Below, piece by piece: positions 34,588 to 41,607 of a stretch of DNA of 53,290 nt (position 1 is its first letter; every line of letters begins with the position of its first letter). The translations under genes and the position numbers were made by a program. Where the stretch lies: contig CADAFP010000026.1 of the NCBI GenBank assembly GCA_902787185.1, positions 1-53,290 of the forward strand, given 5' to 3'. The notes under the pieces are model-generated. The model saw nothing but the letters and a program-made list of their open reading frames with translations. It was not told where the DNA came from and ran no database searches. The stretch is from an uncultured Bacteroidales bacterium. Lineage in GTDB: Bacteria > Bacteroidota > Bacteroidia > Bacteroidales > Muribaculaceae.

Positions 34588-35546
34588 ATATAAAAGGCAT
34601 AGTACTCATCATAGGTGATTCCCTCGTCGTGGACGCGGGTCGCCGTCTTCACGCCCACATAGCGCAGGTGCCATGGCTCATAGCTGTAGCCCAGGATGTG
34701 CGATTGCTTTTTGGGATAACGCAGGATGAAGCCGTACTTGTGGCAGTTTTCCCGCATCCAAACCCCCTCCGCTGAGGTGTCGAATGGCCCTCGCATGGGA
34801 TGCTGCAACGACGTGATGTCGAGGGCAAGGCCTGTCTGATGCTCGCTTTTTCCAGCTCGAGCGACAAACCGCTTGTCGTTGCGCTTGTAGGTCGAAATCT
34901 GTTGCTGAAAAGAACGATAGGCCGAATTGACCATCAGTTGTGCGCCCGTCTGCTGTTTGCAGTCCTCTTGCATGGCCACGAAAGCCTCGACCGCTGCGCT
35001 GTCGGCCTTGTTTTCCTCATAGGTGAAGTTCTTGTTGATAGTTACCAGATGGCGTGGCTTGTAGTTCTCGTCAAGGTAATGGAGCCGGTTGACCAGCATC
35101 AGGTAGCCCTTGGTGGTGTCGCAATGCGTTGCGTACTCCTCAGGGTCAAGGTCGCGCCCCACGTTGACCACGGCGATGATGTCGCTTGTCGAGGCGCCCA
35201 GCGTATCCCTCTTGTGATAGGCGAGGTAGCGGTCAAAGTTGGCGGCGATGAAATAGCGCTCCTTGACGAGGGGAACGGCAAGGGTGTCATGCTCTTGACG
35301 GGCGATGAGGCTATCGGCCTGAGCCTCGTTAAGCACCGTTACCAGCAAGCGGGCCTCCTCGAGAGGGTAGCCCAGGCGGTTAATTTTGTGCTCATTGCTG
35401 TTGAGGTACACGATGCCCTGGCAACTCTTGACCGCAACTGCCAGAACCAGCAGGGCCGCAATGGTGCATGGCACCGCCAGCCAGCGGTTGTCGCGGCCAG
35501 TCCAGGTCTTGAAGAATTGTTTGATGTGTAGCAATGTCTCGTGCAT
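34575..35546 (-). CDS. M15 family D-alanyl-D-alanine carboxypeptidase-like protein
   Basis: 323 residues. A membrane anchor near the N terminus (about 22-45, WLAVPCTIAALLVLAVAV) and a VanY-type domain at the C terminus (about 200-310). Zinc-site motifs are intact: SEHQTGLALDI (His and Asp) and EPWHLRYVG (catalytic Glu, His). Such enzymes trim cell-wall peptides in the periplasm. The middle (about 50-190) has no recognised domain. The stop lies in a 7-bp repeat, and the last residues (Asn-Ser) are repeat-encoded. Ends 3 bp before msrA (minus strand order msrA, then this). Confidence 0.88.
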   Translation of the reverse strand: MHETLLHIKQFFKTWTGRDNRWLAVPCTIAALLVLAVAVKSCQGIVYLNSNEHKINRLGYPLEEARLLVTVLNEAQADSLIARQEHDTLAVPLVKERYFIAANFDRYLAYHKRDTLGASTSDIIAVVNVGRDLDPEEYATHCDTTKGYLMLVNRLHYLDENYKPRHLVTINKNFTYEENKADSAAVEAFVAMQEDCKQQTGAQLMVNSAYRSFQQQISTYKRNDKRFVARAGKSEHQTGLALDITSLQHPMRGPFDTSAEGVWMRENCHKYGFILRYPKKQSHILGYSYEPWHLRYVGVKTATRVHDEGITYDEYYAFYIENS

Positions 35547-35549
35547 CGC

Positions 35550-36053
35550 TTACCGGTTGGCGCGTTTTGCCATCTCAAACAGCTCCAGCGGCAGGTGGCA
35601 GTATCCGTCGGGGTTTTTGTCCAGATAATCCTGGTGGTACTCCTCGGCAGGGTAGAAATTCTTCAGGGGCAGCAATTCCACGGCAAGACGCAGCTTCACC
35701 TCGGCCTGAATGCGGTTATACACCGCCTGCAGCGTCGGCACGTCGGCCTCGTCGGTATAGTAGATGCCCGTGCGGTATTGGGTGCCCTTGTCGTGCCCTT
35801 GCTGGTTGACACTCGTCGGGTCGATGGCCTTGAAGTACATCTCGGTCAGGAACTCCAGCGAGATCACCTCGGGGTCATAGGCGATGCGTACCGTCTCGGC
35901 AAAGCCTGTCTTGTCGGTACACACGTCCTGATAGGTGGGATTCTCAGTATGCCCGTTGGCATAGCCCACCTCGGTCTCTTTCACACCATTCACCAGTTTG
36001 AAGTAATGCTCTGTTCCCCAGAAGCATCCTCCTGCAAAATAAATCTCTTTCAT
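35550..36053 (-). CDS. msrA: Peptide-methionine (S)-S-oxide reductase
   Basis: 167 residues. The catalytic motif GCFWG is at residues 9-13, then VGYANGHTENPTYQDVCT and YFKAIDPTSVNQQGHDKGTQYRTGIYY, all standard for MsrA. It reduces methionine-S-sulfoxide with thioredoxin. No fused MsrB domain. Upstream of the M15 peptidase with a 3-bp gap, so probably a two-gene operon. Confidence 0.96.
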   Translation of the reverse strand: MKEIYFAGGCFWGTEHYFKLVNGVKETEVGYANGHTENPTYQDVCTDKTGFAETVRIAYDPEVISLEFLTEMYFKAIDPTSVNQQGHDKGTQYRTGIYYTDEADVPTLQAVYNRIQAEVKLRLAVELLPLKNFYPAEEYHQDYLDKNPDGYCHLPLELFEMAKRANR

Positions 36054-36232
36054 CTGTTGAATTATTATCTATGGGACAAAGATAAAACAATTTCTTCAAT
36101 CATCAAATCATCAAAATGGTTTTATTTTTTAACCTTGTAATCATGGCCCTTCTGTGTGGTCGGGGTAATGCAAGCCTTTGGCTTGTACAAGTAAAATTGT
36201 TAAACTTTCTTGCCTATTTTCAGTCTTAATAG

Positions 36233-36240
36233 TAACTTTG
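36233..36240 (+). promoter_or_regulatory. -7 box of DUF2520-Maf-ABC unit
   Basis: TAACTTTGCC, 11 nt before the ATG at 36252; a loose CTTG stands 20 nt upstream. A leader of about 7 nt is expected. The rest of the 36054-36251 gap shows nothing. Confidence 0.55.
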
Positions 36241-36251
36241 CCTTGTATTTA

Positions 36252-37016
36252 ATGAAACGTGTGGTAATCATCGGTTCAGGTAACGTGGCGACAAGTCTGG
36301 CACATGGCTTGGTGGCACGCTGCGAGGTGGCTCAGATTTACAGTCGCCAGTTGGCTCATGCTCAGGCATTAGCCGATGCCGTCGGCTGTAAAAATGCTAC
36401 CGATGACCTGACTGCCCTGGTCCCTGATGCCGACGCCTACATCATCGCCGTGCGTGACGATGCCATCGCCGACGTCATCGCCGCAACGCCCGATAACGGC
36501 GCCCTGTGGGTACACACCTCGGGTAGCAAACCCATCGACCTGTTCGCGGGCCATCGCTCACGCTATGGTGTGCTGTATCCCATGCAGTCGTTCTCTCGCC
36601 AGGTGGTGACGCCCCTCGACGAGGTTCACTTTTTTATCGAGGCCTGCGACACTACGACGCTGAGCGACGTTCTCACATTGGGCGAACTGCTCTCCTGCAA
36701 TGTGCATGAGGCCACCAGCGACCAGCGCCGACAGTTGCATGTCGCCGCAGTCTTCTGCTGCAACTTCGCCAACCACCTGTGGACCCTCGCCGACGAGGTG
36801 CTCTCCGAGGCGGGACTGCCCTTTGACGCGATGAAACCGCTCATCCGCACCACTGTCGAGAAACTCGACCACTTGACGCCCTCACAGTCCCAAACGGGGC
36901 CCGCCGTGCGTCACGATACGCAGGTCATCGACAGCCACTTGGCGATGCTCGACGGTGACAAACACGACATTTACCGCCTGTTGACCGATTCCATCATCAA
37001 CCGCACTAAAGTCTAA
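36252..37016 (+). CDS. Rossmann-fold DUF2520 protein
   Basis: 254 residues. N-terminal nucleotide-binding domain beginning MKRVVIIGSGNVATSLAHGL (GxGNxA, an NADP-type fingerprint), AYIIAVRDDAI and WVHTSGSKPID; C-terminal helical domain with GVLYPMQSFSR, HVAAVFCCNFANHLW and LTPSQSQTGPAVRHD, which match the Rossmann-like/DUF2520 pair related to F420-type reductases and ketopantoate reductase. Its reaction is not established. First gene of a tight plus-strand unit. Confidence 0.88.
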   Translation: MKRVVIIGSGNVATSLAHGLVARCEVAQIYSRQLAHAQALADAVGCKNATDDLTALVPDADAYIIAVRDDAIADVIAATPDNGALWVHTSGSKPIDLFAGHRSRYGVLYPMQSFSRQVVTPLDEVHFFIEACDTTTLSDVLTLGELLSCNVHEATSDQRRQLHVAAVFCCNFANHLWTLADEVLSEAGLPFDAMKPLIRTTVEKLDHLTPSQSQTGPAVRHDTQVIDSHLAMLDGDKHDIYRLLTDSIINRTKV

Positions 37017-37025
37017 CGTCTATCT

Positions 37026-37601
37026 ATGCTTAACAATCTCGATAAATATGATGTGGTACTGGGAAGCAACTCGCCCCGTCGCCGTGAACTCTTGAACGAT
37101 ATGGGCGTGACCTTCAGGGTCGAGGCCATCAAGGGGATTGACGAGACCTATCCCGCCAACCTGCCCGTCGAGGAGGTACCCGTCTATCTCGCTCGCATCA
37201 AGGCCGAGGGGCACCCCTTGAAGCCTAACGAACTGCTCATCACCGCCGACACCGTCGTCGTGCTCGATGAAACCGTGTTGGGCAAACCGACAGGCGACGC
37301 CGACGCCCATCGTATGCTGCGAGCCCTCTCGGGCCGTGCCCACCGCGTCATCAGTGGCGTCTGTGTCTCCACTGTGGACCGCGTCGAGTCCTTTGCCGAC
37401 ACCAGCATCGTCCACTTTGCCAACCTCACCGACGACGAGATTGACTATTACATCAAGCATTACCGCCCCTTGGACAAAGCGGGTGCCTACGGCATCCAGG
37501 AGTGGATTGGCAACATCGGCATCAGTGGCATCAATGGCGACTTCTATAACGTGATGGGCTTGCCCACACGCAAACTATATCAACTGTTGAAAACATTTTA
37601 A
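37026..37601 (+). CDS. Maf-like nucleotide pyrophosphatase
   Basis: 191 residues. Maf signature LGSNSPRRRELL at the N terminus, the metal/catalytic block TADTVVVLD, RMLRALSGRAHRVISGV and the terminal GAYGIQEWIGNIGISGINGDFYNVMGLP. Maf proteins hydrolyse non-canonical or UTP/dTTP-type nucleotides to monophosphates. Starts 9 bp after the DUF2520 gene. Confidence 0.94.
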   Translation: MLNNLDKYDVVLGSNSPRRRELLNDMGVTFRVEAIKGIDETYPANLPVEEVPVYLARIKAEGHPLKPNELLITADTVVVLDETVLGKPTGDADAHRMLRALSGRAHRVISGVCVSTVDRVESFADTSIVHFANLTDDEIDYYIKHYRPLDKAGAYGIQEWIGNIGISGINGDFYNVMGLPTRKLYQLLKTF

Positions 37602-37612
37602 AACTAAAAGAT

Positions 37613-38263
37613 ATGAAAACCAATCTCAAATACCTCTTGTCGATAATTACCGTGGCATTGAGTGCCCTCTGTGGACATGCCACTGGTTCGTTGCCCCAGG
37701 ACACGGTCTATTTCTACGGCACATGGAATCAGATGCTCGACATGGAGCCAATGACAACACTGCTCAACCCGTATGTTGAAATCTATACGCCATTTGAACT
37801 CTTCATCGGGTCCAACGACGAGCGGGTGAATCAGACTATTCGCGAAAATGGCTTTGTGGCCGTCTCGCTGGGGGATAGCATATGGTTTGCCAACAGTGAT
37901 TATCTCCAGTATGAGTTCACGGGCGATGTGTCCTCCTTCACCAATTTCGTGCCCGTCTTTTTTAACGAGAGGATTGCTTACCTGGTTTATCCCAGCCAGT
38001 TGAGTGTCAAGGAAATGCTTATGGGAGAAAGCGAGAGCGAGAACATTGACTATTACTATATTGACTTCAAGTATAAGAATGTGAAAAAGGTGACGCACAA
38101 TTACTTGAGCAAGTTGCTCGAGGATTATCACGACCTGAAGGTGCGCTACGAGGGCATGAAGGATTACAAGAAGCGCAACATCATCGAGTATTTCTTTATC
38201 GAGTACGTTAACCGTGCCACTCAGGATTATATGCGTCCCTCTATCACCGAATACATCGAGTAA
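37613..38263 (+). CDS. Secreted protein of unknown function
   Basis: 216 residues. A signal peptide (YLLSIITVALSALCGHA) is clear. The body includes DTVYFYGTWNQMLDMEPM, IYTPFELFIGSNDERVN, FTNFVPVFFNERIAYLVYPSQ and a Lys/Tyr-rich helical end. I recognise no family. It lies 11 bp after maf and 11 bp before the binding-protein gene, so it is inside the operon. Confidence 0.75.
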   Translation: MKTNLKYLLSIITVALSALCGHATGSLPQDTVYFYGTWNQMLDMEPMTTLLNPYVEIYTPFELFIGSNDERVNQTIRENGFVAVSLGDSIWFANSDYLQYEFTGDVSSFTNFVPVFFNERIAYLVYPSQLSVKEMLMGESESENIDYYYIDFKYKNVKKVTHNYLSKLLEDYHDLKVRYEGMKDYKKRNIIEYFFIEYVNRATQDYMRPSITEYIE

Positions 38264-38274
38264 TCCAATCAATA

Positions 38275-39402
38275 ATGATGCCTCACAATCGCAACCGTTT
38301 AATTCTCTTCCTCCTATCGACATTGATGCTGACCGCCTGTTTGCGTGGCGGCCACAGTGCTGGCAACGTCCTTGAGCAGCAGGATTCGGTGATAACCGCT
38401 GCCAGGCTGCTCTCGATGGAGCGGGCCGACGACTATACCGTGGTCACGGTGGGCAACCCGTGGAAGGGTGGGGTGCTTCACCGCTATGTGTTAGTGCCGC
38501 GGGATTCGGTCTTGCCCAAGGATTTGCCCGATGGAACCCTGGTGCGCACGCCCGTCAGCAACGCGTTGGTCTATTCGTCGGTTCACACGAGCCTGATGCG
38601 TGAACTGGGCGCTATCGATGCGGTGCGCGGCGTGGTGGACAGCCAGTACTTCATCGATCAGGACATCATCGACGGCGTTAAGTCGGGCAAGATTGCCGAC
38701 TGTGGCAACTCGATGAATCCCACCGTGGAGCGCGTCATCAATATGCAGCCCGACGCTATCCTCCTCTCGCCTTATCAGGATGCCAGCTACGGTCAGATTA
38801 CCAGCCTGGACATCCCCATCATCGAGTGTGCCGACTATCTGGAGTATGACCCGATGGGACGTGCCGAGTGGGTGAAGTTCTATGGCGAGCTGGTGGGAAA
38901 ACGTGATCAGGCCGACAGCCTCTATCATGCTGTCGTCACTGCCTATAACGAGATGAAAGCCAAAGCTGCTGGGGCCAAGAACCGTCCCACGGTCGTTACC
39001 GAGATGGTTATCAATGGCGTGTGGAACGTCCCTGGAGGACAGAGCTACATGGCGCGCATCCTCAATGATGCGGGTGGCAAGTACCTGTGGGCCGATGACG
39101 AGAATACGGGGTCGTTGGCACTGGACTTCAACCAGGTGCTCGCTGTGGCCCAGAATGCCGACTACTGGTTCATCAAGTGGACCAACATCAACTCGCTGAA
39201 GGACTTGCAGGGCGCTTTTGACCTCAACAAGGAAATGGCGGCCTTCCAAAACAAGCACGTCTATGTCTGCGACACCGACAAGACGCGATTCTTTGACCGC
39301 ATCCCGTTCCACCCCGAGGTGCTGCTGCGTGAGTTCGCCGCCATCCTGCACCCCGAACTCTTCCCTGATTACCAACCGCAAATGTACCACCACATCAACT
39401 GA
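38275..39402 (+). CDS. Iron/cobalamin-type ABC transporter substrate-binding lipoprotein
   Basis: 375 residues. Lipoprotein signal with LTAC near residue 22. Class III periplasmic-binding fold: first lobe with VSNALVYSSVHTSLMRELGA and NMQPDAILLSPY, a long helix, second lobe with NGVWNVPGGQSYMARILNDAGG and YWFIKWTNINSL. It belongs to the BtuF/FepB family and hands a ferric chelate, heme or cobalamin to the adjacent permease. Ligand not determinable. Confidence 0.9.
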   Translation: MMPHNRNRLILFLLSTLMLTACLRGGHSAGNVLEQQDSVITAARLLSMERADDYTVVTVGNPWKGGVLHRYVLVPRDSVLPKDLPDGTLVRTPVSNALVYSSVHTSLMRELGAIDAVRGVVDSQYFIDQDIIDGVKSGKIADCGNSMNPTVERVINMQPDAILLSPYQDASYGQITSLDIPIIECADYLEYDPMGRAEWVKFYGELVGKRDQADSLYHAVVTAYNEMKAKAAGAKNRPTVVTEMVINGVWNVPGGQSYMARILNDAGGKYLWADDENTGSLALDFNQVLAVAQNADYWFIKWTNINSLKDLQGAFDLNKEMAAFQNKHVYVCDTDKTRFFDRIPFHPEVLLREFAAILHPELFPDYQPQMYHHIN

Positions 39403-39427
39403 ACTCCTAATTTCTAATTTCTAACTG
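39403..39427. repeat. Short 7-bp CTAATTT repeat
   Basis: CTCCTAA TTTCTAA TTTCTAA CTG, between the binding-protein stop and the permease start. It resembles the array at 49896-49938. Confidence 0.55.
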
Positions 39428-39430
39428 AAT

Positions 39431-40465
39431 ATGTCCAGCAACCGATATATCCTCACCCTGATAGCCCTCACGGCCCTGCTTGTGCTCTTGGCGCTGGCTT
39501 GTCTCGTGTTTGGCTCGGTGGATATCCCCGTGAGCAAGATTCTTGACATCCTTGCGGGCAAGGGTAGTGGTAACAAGGCTTGGGACATCATCATCCTGCA
39601 ATCCCGCATTCCCATGATCATCACCGCCGCGCTGGCGGGTGCCGCGCTTTCGGTCTCTGGACTGCTGTTGCAGACGACCTTTAACAACCCGTTGGCAGGA
39701 CCTTCCATCCTCGGCGTCTCGTCGGGCGCGGGACTGGGTGTTGCCATCGTCATTTTGGCGTTAGGAGGCTCGCTGGGCGGCATTTTCGGTGAGAGTATGG
39801 GCAGTTACATGGCCGTGCTTGTCGGTGCCCTCTTGGGTGCAGGCGTGGTACTGTCGGTGCTCATCGCCTTCTCGGCAATCGTGCGCAGCAACACCATGCT
39901 GCTCATTATCGGCATCCTCGTGAGTTACCTCACCTCCAGCGTGGTGCAGCTTCTCAACTCGGTGGCTACCGAGGAGGGCGTTCACAACTACGTCTCGTGG
40001 GGATTCGGCAACTTCTCGGGTGTGAGCGTGGCTCAGATGCCAATCTATGCGGGCATCATCATCCTTGCGCTCATCGGGGCGGCCCTCATGGTCAAGCCCC
40101 TGAATGCCCTCTTGCTCGGTACCCGATATGCCCGCAATCTGGGCATCAATGTGTCCCGCACGCGCAACATCCTGCTGCTCATCACGGGAGTGCTCACCGC
40201 CGTTGTGACGGCCTTCTGTGGTCCCATCGGCTTTATCGGACTCGTGGTGCCCCACATCGCGCGCATGACGTTGGGCACAAGCAACCATTCACGTCTCGTT
40301 CCTGCCACCATACTGGCGGGAGCCGACATCGCCCTGTTGTGTGCCGTGGCAAGCGTGAGCAACCCTCACGGCATCATTCCCATCAATGCCATCACGCCCA
40401 TCATCGGCGTGCCCATTATCCTGTATGTCATCCTTAATCGACGCCGCATTCAATATTTTAACTGA
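39431..40465 (+). CDS. FecCD/BtuC-family ABC permease
   Basis: 344 residues, about ten helices. Hallmarks: RIPMIITAALAGAALSVSGLLLQTTFNNPLAGPSILGVSSGAGLG (helix 2-3 region) and the late GPIGFIGLVVPHIARM cytoplasmic coupling motif. Forms the membrane channel for the siderophore, heme or cobalamin importer. The stop TGA overlaps the ATPase start by one base (TGATG). Confidence 0.95.
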   Translation: MSSNRYILTLIALTALLVLLALACLVFGSVDIPVSKILDILAGKGSGNKAWDIIILQSRIPMIITAALAGAALSVSGLLLQTTFNNPLAGPSILGVSSGAGLGVAIVILALGGSLGGIFGESMGSYMAVLVGALLGAGVVLSVLIAFSAIVRSNTMLLIIGILVSYLTSSVVQLLNSVATEEGVHNYVSWGFGNFSGVSVAQMPIYAGIIILALIGAALMVKPLNALLLGTRYARNLGINVSRTRNILLLITGVLTAVVTAFCGPIGFIGLVVPHIARMTLGTSNHSRLVPATILAGADIALLCAVASVSNPHGIIPINAITPIIGVPIILYVILNRRRIQYFN

Positions 40466-41250
40466 TGAACAACGAGAACACCATATTTCAAACGCATGAC
40501 CTCGCGGTGGGATACCGCAACGCTAAGCAAGTGGTCACCTTGCTGCAACACTTGAATCTTGTGCTTGAGAAGGGCAAGTTAGTTGCCCTGCTCGGGCAGA
40601 ACGGAGCGGGCAAGTCAACCCTCCTGCGCGCCCTCACCTGTGACGAGCGCCCCTTGTCGGGAACCGTCGAGGCAGGTGGCAAGAACCTGCATGACATGAG
40701 TCAGAAAGACCGCTCACGCCTCATCGGGCTCGTCTCGACCGAGCGCATCCAGGCGGGCGCCCTCACCGTTAGGGAACTCGTCGGCCTCGGCCGCCAGCCT
40801 CACACGGGCTTCCTGGGACGCCTCGACGACGAGGATCGTGCCATCGTCGAACAGGCAATGGTGGATTCAGGCATCATCGGCAAGGCCAATGACTACATGG
40901 CCTCACTGAGCGACGGCGAGCGCCAGAAGGCGATGATTGCCCGCGCCCTGGCACAGCAGACGCCCATCATCATCCTCGACGAGCCCACCGCCTTCCTCGA
41001 CGTGGCAAGCCGCATCGAGACCATGCGCCTGTTGCAAACCCTGGCACACGACCGTGGTAAGGCCGTGCTTCTATCCAGCCACGACATATCCCAGTCCCTC
41101 ATGCTTGCCGACGAACTCTGGCTCATCACCACCGACCGCCAAGTCCTCACTGGCACCCCCAAGCAACTGGTATCTGACGGCGCCATGGACCACCTCTTCA
41201 CCAACCGCGACATCCACTTCAACCCCACCATCCTCGACTACTCCTTCTAA
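40465..41250 (+). CDS. FecE/BtuD-type ABC ATPase
   Basis: 261 residues. Walker A GQNGAGKST, Q-loop near LVSTERIQ, signature LSDGERQKAMIARAL (LSGGQ variant), Walker B IIILDEPTAFLD and H-loop SSHDISQSL. It powers the preceding permease. Last gene of the six-gene unit. No TonB-dependent receptor for the same ligand lies in the window. Confidence 0.95.
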   Translation: MNNENTIFQTHDLAVGYRNAKQVVTLLQHLNLVLEKGKLVALLGQNGAGKSTLLRALTCDERPLSGTVEAGGKNLHDMSQKDRSRLIGLVSTERIQAGALTVRELVGLGRQPHTGFLGRLDDEDRAIVEQAMVDSGIIGKANDYMASLSDGERQKAMIARALAQQTPIIILDEPTAFLDVASRIETMRLLQTLAHDRGKAVLLSSHDISQSLMLADELWLITTDRQVLTGTPKQLVSDGAMDHLFTNRDIHFNPTILDYSF

Positions 41251-41335
41251 ATCCCCCATAATCCCGCCCCAGTACACCCCCGCAGCAGCCGTTTCGCCCC
41301 CTGCTGTCCCTCGGCTGCTGTCCCTCGCCTTCAGT

Positions 41336-41427
41336 CCCGTGCGGCGGCTCCGTCGCCGTTACCCCTTGTAGTGCGCCATTTTTCCTTCCATTTTTTTGTT
41401 AATGAATAGAAAATGTTGTATCTTTGC
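41336..41427 (+). repeat. Promoter cassette, copy 1
   Basis: About 92 bp nearly matched by 43970-44061. Both begin CCCGTG-CGGCGGCT, continue with a hairpin, then TTGTAGT-CGCCATTTTT and TTTTTTTGTTAATGAAT-GAAAATG, and end in the -7 box. Copy 2 differs by scattered substitutions and small indels. Confidence 0.8.
41395..41426 (+). promoter_or_regulatory. Promoter of dockerin-tailed cleaved-adhesin gene
   Basis: TTTG (41395-41398), 20 nt, TATCTTTG (41419-41426). The ATG at 41608 is 181 nt further on, an unusually long leader for this window. Confidence 0.75.
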
Positions 41428-41607
41428 GAGATGTGGTAGTATCTATTTTATCTGTCACATTTATAAAACAAAAGGAATGGGTGTTTTTGCTATTTCCAAC
41501 TTTGCAAAATTCTGTCCTCTCACCCCGTCCTATTGTTACCATACCCTAACTATTAACACTGCCGGACCTGATGAGGACCAGCTGCGGCTCAAAAAACTTG
41601 AATGCAT

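Larger units (their letters stand above)
41251..41607. other. Intergenic region with duplicated promoter cassette
   Basis: Holds a 14-bp tandem duplication (CTGCTGTCCCTCGG, near 41301-41330), a GC-rich hairpin GCGGCGG...CCGTCGCCG (about 41341-41358), the promoter and about 180 nt of leader before the gene. A short open frame at 41396-41611 has no credible start or coding character. Confidence 0.6.
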
